Below, piece after piece: positions 8,956-15,957 of a stretch of DNA of 64,000 nucleotides (position 1 is its first letter; every line of letters begins with the position of its first letter). The DNA is from Pseudoxanthomonas yeongjuensis (lineage in GTDB: Bacteria; Pseudomonadota; Gammaproteobacteria; Xanthomonadales; Xanthomonadaceae), in NCBI RefSeq assembly GCF_010093345.1, contig NZ_PDWT01000002.1:248001-312000 (forward strand), written 5' to 3'. Below the pieces are notes generated by a model, which was not told the DNA's origin, did not search any database, and worked only from the letters and a program-made list of their open reading frames with translations. A program made the position numbers and the translations under genes.

Positions 8956-9636
8956 ATGACGACCTTCGTGTTGATCCACGGCGGCGGAGACGTCGGCTGG
9001 TACTGGCATCTGCTGGAGGCGGAGTTGCGTTCGCGCGGGCACGATGTGGTCGCGCCCGACCTGCCGTGCGATGACGACTCCGCGGGCTTGAATGAGTACG
9101 CGGACGCCGTGGTCGCGGCGGTCGGTGACCGCCGCGACCTGGTGGTGGTGGGCCAATCGTATGGCGGCTTCACCGCACCGCTGGTGGCCGCTCGGCTCCC
9201 GGTCGACCTGCTGGTGCTGCTGGCCGCGATGATTCCATCCCCGGGGGAGACCCCGGAGGACTGGTGGACCAACACCGGCTACAACCAGGCGGCGCGGGAA
9301 CAGGGCGAACGCGATGGCGGCTTGACCGGCAGCGAAGACCCGCTCGTCGGTTATTACAACGGTGTTCCGCGCGCACTCGCCGAAGAGGCGTTGCGCAGGG
9401 CACGCGACGAATCCTCGACCGCCTGGCGTACGCCGTGGCCGCTCGACGCGTGGCCGGACGTGCCGACCAAGTTCGTGCTGTGCCAGGACGACCATCTTTT
9501 CCCGCCCGACTTCCTGCGTCGGCTTGCGGCAGAGCGCCTGGGCATCACCCCCGACGAGATGCCCGGCTGCCACTGCGTCGCGCTCAGCCACCCGAAAGAG
9601 TTGGCCGACCTCCTGGTCGGTTACACCACTGGCTGA
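8956..9636 (+). CDS. Alpha/beta hydrolase, copy 2
   Basis: 226 residues, the same length as 4463-5143 and differing at only a small number of positions (for example NEYADAVVAAVGDRRD in place of GEYADAVIEAVGGRSN). VGQSYGGF nucleophile elbow and GCHCVALSHPKELADLL C-terminus are conserved. The start is the ATG seven bases after the metalloprotease stop. The high nucleotide identity points to recent duplication or gene conversion. A third 3' remnant lies beyond the transposase at 10381. Confidence 0.85.
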   Translation: MTTFVLIHGGGDVGWYWHLLEAELRSRGHDVVAPDLPCDDDSAGLNEYADAVVAAVGDRRDLVVVGQSYGGFTAPLVAARLPVDLLVLLAAMIPSPGETPEDWWTNTGYNQAAREQGERDGGLTGSEDPLVGYYNGVPRALAEEALRRARDESSTAWRTPWPLDAWPDVPTKFVLCQDDHLFPPDFLRRLAAERLGITPDEMPGCHCVALSHPKELADLLVGYTTG

Positions 9637-9692
9637 TGCCGCGCGGCAACAAAGGATCGGGTTCCGTAGGTTCCGCAGGATGGGTTGAGGAT

Positions 9693-9773
9693 CGTAGGCT
9701 GGGTTAGCTTCACCAACCCAGCGCCCTTGACTTGTTCCGCGATGCTGGGTTGATGGAGCCAACCCAGCCTACG
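9693..9773. repeat. REP family C doublet, left flank of transposase
   Basis: CGTAGGCTGGGTT at 9693 and its complement ending 9773 enclose two units, CACCAACCCAGCG and GCTGGGTTGATGGAGCC. The first 32 bases (9693-9724) recur as a perfect inverted copy at 10349-10380, so the transposase gene is bracketed. Confidence 0.85.
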
Positions 9774-9816
9774 CCGTACACTTCGGTCTGATCTTCCCTC
9801 TGGCAAGGATGCTGGT

Positions 9817-10347
9817 ATGCGTACTTATGTACGGGCTCGGGTGACAGGCGGCACCTATTTCTTCACGGTCAACCTGGCCGAGCGCCACGGCAACACCTTG
9901 CTGGTCGATCGCATCGACGTTCTCAAGCGAGCCTTACAGCAAACCCGGCAAGACCATCCGTTCGCCATGCCGGGTTTCGTAGTCCTGCCCGAGCACCTGC
10001 ATTGCCTCTGGAGGATGCCGACCGGCGATGACGATTTCCCCATGCGCTGGCGCCTGATCAAATCCCGGTTCTCTCGCAGCCTGTCCGCGGGAGAGCGACG
10101 CACTCATAGCCGTGCGAACAAGAACGAGCGCGGCATCTGGCAACGCCGCTACTGGGAACACCTGGTTCGCGATGACGCGGACTTCCAGCGCTGCCTCGAT
10201 TACATCCACTACAACCCTGTCAAACATGGCCGTGCCGTCCATGCCATGGATTGGCCGCATTCCAGCTTTCTGCATTGGGTGGAACGAGGTGTCTATCCGC
10301 CGGACTGGGCGACGCCGGTTGATATCGGCCCCGATCAATCCGAATGA
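9817..10347 (+). CDS. REP-associated tyrosine transposase (RAYT), copy 1
   Basis: 176 residues of the TnpA_REP/Y1 family of HUH endonucleases. Visible are GGTYFFTVNLAER (N-terminal strand), the metal-binding His-x-His in LPEHLHCLW, and the C-terminal IWQRRYWEHLVRD, DYIHYNPVKHG and WPHSSF blocks, with the catalytic Tyr expected in the YIHYNPVKHG region. Such enzymes cut single-stranded REP DNA and are thought to spread REP units. It is flanked by family C repeats on both sides, the arrangement of a host RAYT locus. Complete and probably functional. Confidence 0.92.
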   Translation: MRTYVRARVTGGTYFFTVNLAERHGNTLLVDRIDVLKRALQQTRQDHPFAMPGFVVLPEHLHCLWRMPTGDDDFPMRWRLIKSRFSRSLSAGERRTHSRANKNERGIWQRRYWEHLVRDDADFQRCLDYIHYNPVKHGRAVHAMDWPHSSFLHWVERGVYPPDWATPVDIGPDQSE

Positions 10348-10348
10348 G

Positions 10349-10380
10349 GCGCTGGGTTGGTGAAGCTAACCCAGCCTACG
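10349..10380. repeat. REP family C unit, right flank of transposase
   Basis: GCGCTGGGTTGGTGAAGCTA and the following 12 bases form an exact 32-base inverted copy of 9693-9724. The unit starts two bases after the transposase stop codon and abuts the hydrolase remnant at 10381. Confidence 0.88.
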
Positions 10381-10482
10381 CGCTTGGGCGTCCCCCCCGA
10401 CGAGATGCCCGGCTGCCATTGCGTCGCGCTCAGCCACCCGAAGGAGTTGGCCGACCTCCTGGTGGGTTACGCCGCCGGCTGA
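10381..10482 (+). pseudogene. 3' remnant of a third alpha/beta hydrolase copy
   Basis: 33 codons in frame, ending in TGA, encode RLGVPPDEMPGCHC, then VALSHPKELADLLVGYAAG. They match the last residues of the two hydrolases at 4463 and 8956. There is no start or catalytic core; the family C repeat joins it directly. It is the stump of a tandem copy whose 5' part was lost, probably by recombination or insertion of the transposase unit. Confidence 0.88.
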
Positions 10483-10519
10483 TGCGGGTTGCCCCTTTGT
10501 TTCGTTCTTCAGCATCCCG

Positions 10520-10888
10520 CTAGGGCAAAGCATCGCGCCTGGCCAGGATGTTTGCCATTTCCGGCATGTTCTCGGTTCCCCAGGTGCACAGCGGGACGAG
10601 CGCGTCGGCCAGGCTGCGCCCGAGCGGGGTCAGCGCGTAGTCCACGCGCGGCGGCACCTGTTGGTAGTCGGTGCGCACCAGCACGCCGTCGGCTTCCAGA
10701 TCCTTCAATTGCTGGATCAGCACCTTGTCGCTGACGCCGCCGATCGAGCGCTTGAGCTCGCCGTAGCGCTTGGTGCCGTCGCGCAGGAAGAACAGGGCCA
10801 GCGGTTTCCACTTGCCCGAGATGATGCGGAGCGTGGCGTCGAGCCCGCAGGAAAAGCCGGTGCCGCAGATTTGGGGGTGTGTCGTCAT
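10520..10888 (-). CDS. HxlR family transcriptional regulator
   Basis: 122 residues, a winged-helix HxlR protein: ISGKWKPLALFFLRDG, RYGELKRSIGGVSDKVLIQQLKDLEADGVL and PRVDYALTPLGRSL are the family's signature blocks. The two N-terminal Cys (ICGTGFSC) could form a thiol sensor, as in related quinone/aldehyde-responsive members. Divergent from the SDR and NADP-reductase genes across an 85-base gap that carries a tandem repeat (10895-10930), the classical arrangement for a regulator controlling its neighbouring detoxification enzymes. Confidence 0.92.
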   Translation of the reverse strand: MTTHPQICGTGFSCGLDATLRIISGKWKPLALFFLRDGTKRYGELKRSIGGVSDKVLIQQLKDLEADGVLVRTDYQQVPPRVDYALTPLGRSLADALVPLCTWGTENMPEMANILARRDALP

Positions 10889-10894
10889 GATTTG

Positions 10895-10930
10895 ATACTT
10901 ACCAAAAGGTGCATACTTGTCCTAAGGTAA
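10895..10930. promoter_or_regulatory. Tandem 18-base repeat, candidate HxlR operator
   Basis: ATACTTACCAAAAGGTGC is followed directly by ATACTTGTCCTAAGGTAA; 12 of 18 positions agree, including ATACTT, a central C and AAGGT in the second half. It sits between the divergent HxlR and SDR starts, where HxlR proteins bind. Direct side-by-side placement fits two dimers on one helix face. Confidence 0.55.
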
Positions 10931-10973
10931 TCAAGAGCAGATAGTCTTGCAACCCCCACCAAGGATGCATGAC

Positions 10974-11708
10974 ATGAACAGATTGAATGGAAAGACCGCC
11001 GTGATCACCGGCGGCGCGACCGGCATCGGCCGCGCCGCGGCGAAGCGCTTCATCGAGGAGGGCGCCTTCGTCTTCCTCTTCGGCCGCCGGCAAGAAGCGC
11101 TGGACGCCGCCGTGGCCGACCTCGGGCCCCATGCCCGCGCGGTGCAGGGCTCGGTCTCCGATCCGGCCGACCTCGACCGGCTCTACGCGGCGGTGAAGGC
11201 CGAGCGCGGCACCCTCGACATCGTCTTCGCCAATGCCGGGACGGGAAGCCTGCTTGCGCTCGGCGAGATCACCGCCGGACACATCGACGAAACTTTCGAC
11301 ACCAACGTGAAGGGCACGATTTTCACGGTGCAGAAGGCGCTGCCGCTGATGGGCACGGGCGGTTCGATCATCCTGACCGGATCGAGCGCCGGCACCACCG
11401 GTGCCCCGGCATTCGGCGTCTACAGCGCGAGCAAGGCAGCCGTGCGCAACCTCGCCAAGACCTGGGCGCAGGACCTGAAAGGCACCGGCATCCGCGTCAA
11501 CGTGCTGTCGCCCGGGCCGACGGCGACCGAACTGGCGAAGGCAGCGGTAGGCGAGGAAGGCATGAAGGTCTTCGCCTCGATGAATCCGCTGCAGCGCATG
11601 GCCGAGCCGGCGGAGATCGGGGCGGCGGCGGCCTTTCTGGCGTCGTCGGACAGCAGCTTCATGACCGCCAGCGAGCTCGCCGTCGACGGCGGCCTGGCAC
11701 AAATCTGA
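10974..11708 (+). CDS. Short-chain dehydrogenase/reductase
   Basis: 244 residues of classical SDR type. Rossmann motif TGGATGIGRAAAKRF with the TGxxxGIG pattern, NAG at FANAG, active-site YSASK (Tyr-x-x-x-Lys) and catalytic Ser in LTGSSAGT are all present; the GRR after the second strand favours NADP(H). The ATG at 10974 has AAGG nine bases upstream. Its likely role is reduction of small carbonyls or quinones in the HxlR-controlled operon with the next gene. Substrate not predictable. Confidence 0.92.
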   Translation: MNRLNGKTAVITGGATGIGRAAAKRFIEEGAFVFLFGRRQEALDAAVADLGPHARAVQGSVSDPADLDRLYAAVKAERGTLDIVFANAGTGSLLALGEITAGHIDETFDTNVKGTIFTVQKALPLMGTGGSIILTGSSAGTTGAPAFGVYSASKAAVRNLAKTWAQDLKGTGIRVNVLSPGPTATELAKAAVGEEGMKVFASMNPLQRMAEPAEIGAAAAFLASSDSSFMTASELAVDGGLAQI

Positions 11709-11730
11709 CACCCTCCCAAGGAGAACATCC

Positions 11731-12330
11731 ATGAGCTACGCAATTATCGGTTTCGGCCAGTTCGGTCGCGCCCTTGCCAAGACGTTTGCCCGCAAGGGCA
11801 TCGAAGTATCTGTTGCCACCACGCGCGATCCGCAAAGCTTTGCGGCCGATGCGGCCGCGATCGGACCCGGGATCATTCCCAAAACACTGGCGGAAGCCGT
11901 CAAGGCCGACGTCGTCTTCCTGGCGGTCCGTTTCGAATCGCACCCGGAGGTCGCGAAGGCGCTGCCGACCTGGAAGGGAAAGACCATCGTCGATGTGACC
12001 AATACCTACGGCGTGTCCCCGGAGGAGCTGGGGGGGCAGTCCTCTTCCCAGGTCGTCGCGCAGGCCTTCACGGGTGCAAGACTGGTCAGGGGCTTCAACC
12101 ATCTGGTCGCTGCCGTCCTCGAACAGGATCCGGCGGTACACGGTGGCAGGAGAGTCGTGTTCCTGGCGAGCGACGATGAAGGCGCCGCCGCGGAGATCGG
12201 CGGGCTTGCGGAAAATCTCGGTTTCGCGCCGATCCAGCTTGGCGGGCTTTTGGAAGGCGGACTGCTTGTGCAGACGCGTGGAAAGAGCTGGGGTCGACTG
12301 ATCTTCAAGGATCTGGTCAAGTTCGACTGA
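11731..12330 (+). CDS. NADPH-dependent F420 reductase-like / NAD(P)-binding protein
   Basis: 199 residues. The N-terminus has the dinucleotide-binding loop IIGFGQFGRALAKTFARKG and strand VVFLAVRFE, followed by GKTIVDVTNTYG, the pattern of the NADPH-dependent F420 oxidoreductase/YqjH-like family. These bacteria normally lack F420, so it probably uses another acceptor. It follows the SDR by 22 bases with AAGGAG before the ATG and belongs to the same HxlR-linked operon. A long palindrome at 12337 follows it. Confidence 0.85.
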   Translation: MSYAIIGFGQFGRALAKTFARKGIEVSVATTRDPQSFAADAAAIGPGIIPKTLAEAVKADVVFLAVRFESHPEVAKALPTWKGKTIVDVTNTYGVSPEELGGQSSSQVVAQAFTGARLVRGFNHLVAAVLEQDPAVHGGRRVVFLASDDEGAAAEIGGLAENLGFAPIQLGGLLEGGLLVQTRGKSWGRLIFKDLVKFD

Positions 12331-12336
12331 TGCGAT

Positions 12337-12389
12337 AAAGGGCCCAGTGGGAATATCGGCTTAAAGCCGATATTCCCACTGGGCCCTTT
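12337..12389. repeat. Long palindrome family D, copy 3 (perfect)
   Basis: A perfect 53-base palindrome: 26-base arms (aaagggcccagtgggaatat, then cggctt) around a single A. It shares the pattern of 4353-4413 and 7792-7854 with compensating changes in both arms. Located six bases after the reductase stop; likely also a terminator. Confidence 0.85.
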
Positions 12390-12435
12390 GTTGGGTCCGA
12401 GCGTGGCAGATAGTTCGCCGCGACCGCATTGCCAG

Positions 12436-12720
12436 TCAGCGCTTGCGCTTGCTCTGGCCCTTGAAGTTCGCGATCAGCCGTGCGAGTTCGTCGTCCTCGG
12501 CATAGAAGTAGGCCAGCGGCAGGCCGAGGACCTTCGCCAGCCGTTGCAGGGTCTGCAGGTCGGGCTGGTGGACACCGGTCTCGTAGCGGTTGACGCGGGT
12601 ACTGGCGACGAATTCGTCCAAGCCCGCCTCGATGCCCAGGTTGCGTTGCGAGATGCCGTGGGCTTCGCGCGCTTCACGCAGCCGACGGCTGTAGACAGGA
12701 AGCGATCCCTTGTCAGCCAC
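12436..12720 (-). CDS. XRE family HTH regulator 1
   Basis: 94 residues: an XRE/Cro-type helix-turn-helix (SRRLREAREAHGISQRNLGIEAGLD, with the recognition helix near STRVNRYETG) followed by LAKVLGLPLAYFYAEDDELARLI, a common C-terminus of Xre regulators. It is a paralogue of the gene at 12972-13292 on the same strand. An ACTACGTT/AACGTAGT palindrome lies 61 bases upstream (12781-12797), and two similar ones precede the second XRE gene. I infer that the pair bind these sites and control themselves and perhaps the divergent receptor gene at 13576. Confidence 0.88.
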   Translation of the reverse strand: MADKGSLPVYSRRLREAREAHGISQRNLGIEAGLDEFVASTRVNRYETGVHQPDLQTLQRLAKVLGLPLAYFYAEDDELARLIANFKGQSKRKR

Positions 12721-12780
12721 GTTTGCATGTGTCCAGAACTTCCATGCGGGGAAGCTTCCAGTTACATGCGCGATTGCGAT

Positions 12781-12797
12781 ACTACGTTAAACGTAGT
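12781..12797. promoter_or_regulatory. XRE operator-like palindrome 1
   Basis: ACTACGTT-A-AACGTAGT, a perfect 17-base inverted repeat upstream of XRE regulator 1. Two variants with the same CTACG/CGTAG ends occur at 13349-13391 before XRE regulator 2, and I saw none elsewhere in the window. Confidence 0.65.
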
Positions 12798-12971
12798 TAT
12801 AGAGTGCGATCGAAGCGGGACCCCGCTATTTTGCTGGTCTCGGTTCGAATTCGAAGGCGTTGCCGGCTGCGGGTGGTTGGAAAGGAGTGTCGGACATCCT
12901 GCCGATCCGGTTTGTGCCGCCGCCGCGCACGTGCCGGGCGAGCGCATTGCCACTTGTCGTTCCCGGAAGCG

Positions 12972-13292
12972 CTACTTCCGCTTCATCCTGCCCTTGATCT
13001 CAACGAGTCTCCGCGCCGGCTTGTCGCTACGCGCAGCGTTCGCGATCAGTCGCGCCGCCTCGTCGTCCTCGGTATAGAAATAGGTCAGCGGCAGTTCCAG
13101 GGCCCGTGCGAACAGTTCCTGCCTGCCCAGCTTCGGTTGGTGAATGCCGTTCTCGTAACGACTGATAAGGGAGCCCGCACCGGACTCATCAAGCCCTACC
13201 GCTATTCCCAGGCCGGTTTGGGAAAAGCCGCGGCTCTCCCGCGCCTCGCGTAGGCGGCGTCCGTAGATGGTGCCTGGTCGCTTCTTGGCCAT
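12972..13292 (-). CDS. XRE family HTH regulator 2
   Basis: 106 residues from the ATG at 13292 (MAKKRPGTIYGRRL). HTH: RRLREARESRGFSQTGLGIA through LISRYENGIHQP, then FARALELPLTYFYTEDDEAARLI. It is clearly homologous to XRE regulator 1 with a longer basic tail (GRMKRK). The longer reading from 13337 would run into the operator region and is less likely. Divergent from the TonB-dependent receptor, with two operator-like palindromes at 13349-13391 in between. Confidence 0.87.
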   Translation of the reverse strand: MAKKRPGTIYGRRLREARESRGFSQTGLGIAVGLDESGAGSLISRYENGIHQPKLGRQELFARALELPLTYFYTEDDEAARLIANAARSDKPARRLVEIKGRMKRK

Positions 13293-13348
13293 GCATGCAC
13301 ATCTGGTTCCGATATGCAGAAGCTGCCGTATAGGCACTTGACATTGAT

Positions 13349-13391
13349 ACTACGTAAAACGTAGTGTTAACATTGCTACGTTTATCGTAGT
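13349..13391. promoter_or_regulatory. XRE operator-like palindromes 2 and 3
   Basis: ACTACGT-AAA-ACGTAGT at 13349-13365 and CTACG-TTTAT-CGTAG at 13376-13390. Their centres are 26 bases apart. They match the palindrome at 12781-12797 and lie between XRE regulator 2 and the receptor gene at 13576, so they may control either or both. Confidence 0.65.
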
Positions 13392-13575
13392 CATGGGGTC
13401 TTTTTCCCGACAGTTCGGCGCAGGGGGCAATCACGCCGGAGTCAGTCAGGAATGAAGGCGAAACCACGGCGGCAAAGCCGACGGCAAGGTTTGGGTTGCC
13501 AGGGAGTGCAATCCAAACCGGTGGCCAAGCAGCGACCGGCAAGGCGCCAATCAGGGAAAGAACTAAGGACGCAGC

Positions 13576-15948
13576 ATGAAGACAAGCACTTTACGCAACG
13601 CCATTTCCATTGTTCTGTTCGCCACGACGACCGGTACGACCGGACTGTCCTTGGCCCAGGAAGCCGCCGGGGCGGAGGCCGAACAACAGAGTTCTGAACA
13701 ATCTACCGAAGAGCCTGATGCCGATGAGAACGTAACCCAGCTCGAAGCGGTCACGGTCACCGGCACGCGCATCCGCGGCGGCACGTCGCCTTCGCCGGTG
13801 ATCACGATAGGCAGCGAGCGCATCAAGGAGGAAGGTTTCACCGATCTTGGCGAGGTGATCCGCAGCGTGCCGCAAAACTTTGGTGGTGGACAGAATCCGG
13901 GCGTGATCGGCACTTCTGGTAATTCCAGCAACGGGGATTTTACCGGCGGCTCTGCGTTGAACCTGCGCGGCCTGGGTCCCGATGCTTCGCTGACGTTGCT
14001 AAACGGGCGGCGACTCGCCTACGACGGGTCCTCCCAAGCAGTCGACATCAGCGCCATCCCTGTGGAGGCGGTCGAGCGCCTTGAGATCGTTCCCGATGGC
14101 GCGTCGGCGATCTACGGTTCGGATGCTGTCGGCGGTGTAGCCAATGTGGTCCTGAAGCGTGATTTCGATGGCGTGATATTGGGCACCCGATACGGTGGAG
14201 CGACCGATGGCGGATCGGTAACACACGAGTACACCGCAACGGCCGGCACTACCTGGTCCAGCGGCGGACTGATCGTCACTCTGAAGGATACTTCCGCAGA
14301 TCCAATCAATGCCCATCAACGTAGTTACACCGATCACTTGGCCGAGCCCTACACGATCTACAACACATGGGACACGCGCAGCGGCCTTGTCAGCTTCCAT
14401 CAGTTGGTCGGCGATGTGGCCGAACTTCGCCTTGATGCGCTCAGGACCGACCGCGAAACGACCAAGTACGTTACCCAATCGGGTGCCTACCAACAATATG
14501 CCCCGGAGGCGTCCATCGCCTTGGTCTCGCCGAATATCGAATTCTTCCTTCCGCACGACTGGTCCATCACGGTTGGTGGAAGCCGTGGCAAGAATGAAGC
14601 CGTCGACGAGCGCCATCTCGTGTCTGCGACGGGATCCAGTCTTGTGGCCGACACTAGTTTCTACAATAAGAATATTTCCTACGAGATTGGTGCCGAAGGC
14701 CCGCTATTCTCGGTCGGCGGAGGCGGCGACGACGCGCGTCTGGCGATCGGTATCGGTTCGCGGACTGAGGATTTCCTGAACCTGTCCCACATTAGCGGCG
14801 CACGCTATGGCGGCGACGAGCGTGCGCGATACGCGTACACCGAGTTCAATCTGCCGATCATTTCGCCTTCCGCCGGTATCGCGGGCATTCGCCGCTTGGA
14901 ATTCAATGCGGCGCTTCGCGCCGAGGATTACGACAGCTTCGGTCGGGTCACTACGCCAAAGCTTGGCGCGATCTACAGCCCTAGCGCCGACCTTACGCTG
15001 AAGGCTTCTTGGGGGAAATCGTTCAAGGCACCCATGGCGGTGCAGCGCTACCAGGACAAGATGGCCTTTTTGTGGAGTGCTGCTGCGACGGGCGGCAGCG
15101 GCTATCCGCCCGATGCCACGGTACTGATGTCCTGGGGCGGAAATTCGGAATTGAATGCGGAGCGGGCAAGAACCTGGGCGGCCTCGCTGGCGGTGCATCC
15201 CGAAGCGTTGCCGGGATTCGAGGCCGAGCTGACGGCATTCGGCGTCGACTACACCGATCGGGTGGTGGTGCCTGTCAACTATCAGCAGGCGCTGAGCAAC
15301 CCGGCATATGCCGAATTCGTCGACTACGCGCCGACGCCTGAGCAACAGGAGGACCTGCTTGCCGTATACAGCAGCGCGTTCTACAACCTGTCGGGGGTCG
15401 CCTATGATCCAAGCAACGTGGTGGCGATCGCCTATGGTCAGTTCTTGAATGCAGCAAGCCAGCGAATCAAGGGCATCGATCTGTCAGGATCATATCGATT
15501 CGGCTTCGGTGATGGCCAATTGACGGTCCGCGGGGCGACCAGTTGGCTCAAAAGCACGCAAAAGACAAGCTCCAGCCAGCCCGAATTCGCACTCGCAGGT
15601 ACTGCCTTCAATCCAGCGAAGATGAACGGCCGGGTCGGCGCGGTATGGGCATCGGGCGGGTTCAGTGCATCAGGCTTCGCCAACTACACCAGTGGTGTGA
15701 CAAACCAGCTGGCGACGACCACGGAGAAAACCGCTTCGTTCACCACGATAGATACCGCACTGGGCTATGACGCAGGCGAGCGCGCTAACGCGCTTTCCGG
15801 ATTGACGTTCGGCCTTTCTATTCAGAACCTGCTTAACCGTGAGCCGCCGCTCTACACCGTCAGGAACGCTAATTTCGTGCCGTACGACGCCACCAACTAC
15901 TCGGCGATTGGGCGCTTCGTAAGCGTATCGATCTCCAAGCGCTGGTAA
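13576..15948 (+). CDS. TonB-dependent outer-membrane receptor of the lasso cluster
   Basis: 790 residues. A signal peptide (TGTTGLSLAQE) is followed by an acidic spacer and a plug domain starting LEAVTVTGTRIRGG; the plug shows NLRGLGPDASLTLLNGRRLA and VERLEIVPDGASAIYGSDAVGGVANVVLK. The remainder is a 22-strand-type barrel ending in ISKRW, with the terminal aromatic residue required for outer-membrane assembly. AAGGA precedes the start. It lies 9 bases upstream of the lasso isopeptidase, so the two are an operon. In proteobacterial lasso clusters such receptors are thought to take the mature peptide, perhaps carrying metal, back into the cell. Confidence 0.93.
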   Translation: MKTSTLRNAISIVLFATTTGTTGLSLAQEAAGAEAEQQSSEQSTEEPDADENVTQLEAVTVTGTRIRGGTSPSPVITIGSERIKEEGFTDLGEVIRSVPQNFGGGQNPGVIGTSGNSSNGDFTGGSALNLRGLGPDASLTLLNGRRLAYDGSSQAVDISAIPVEAVERLEIVPDGASAIYGSDAVGGVANVVLKRDFDGVILGTRYGGATDGGSVTHEYTATAGTTWSSGGLIVTLKDTSADPINAHQRSYTDHLAEPYTIYNTWDTRSGLVSFHQLVGDVAELRLDALRTDRETTKYVTQSGAYQQYAPEASIALVSPNIEFFLPHDWSITVGGSRGKNEAVDERHLVSATGSSLVADTSFYNKNISYEIGAEGPLFSVGGGGDDARLAIGIGSRTEDFLNLSHISGARYGGDERARYAYTEFNLPIISPSAGIAGIRRLEFNAALRAEDYDSFGRVTTPKLGAIYSPSADLTLKASWGKSFKAPMAVQRYQDKMAFLWSAAATGGSGYPPDATVLMSWGGNSELNAERARTWAASLAVHPEALPGFEAELTAFGVDYTDRVVVPVNYQQALSNPAYAEFVDYAPTPEQQEDLLAVYSSAFYNLSGVAYDPSNVVAIAYGQFLNAASQRIKGIDLSGSYRFGFGDGQLTVRGATSWLKSTQKTSSSQPEFALAGTAFNPAKMNGRVGAVWASGGFSASGFANYTSGVTNQLATTTEKTASFTTIDTALGYDAGERANALSGLTFGLSIQNLLNREPPLYTVRNANFVPYDATNYSAIGRFVSVSISKRW

Positions 15949-15957
15949 GGGCGGCTC

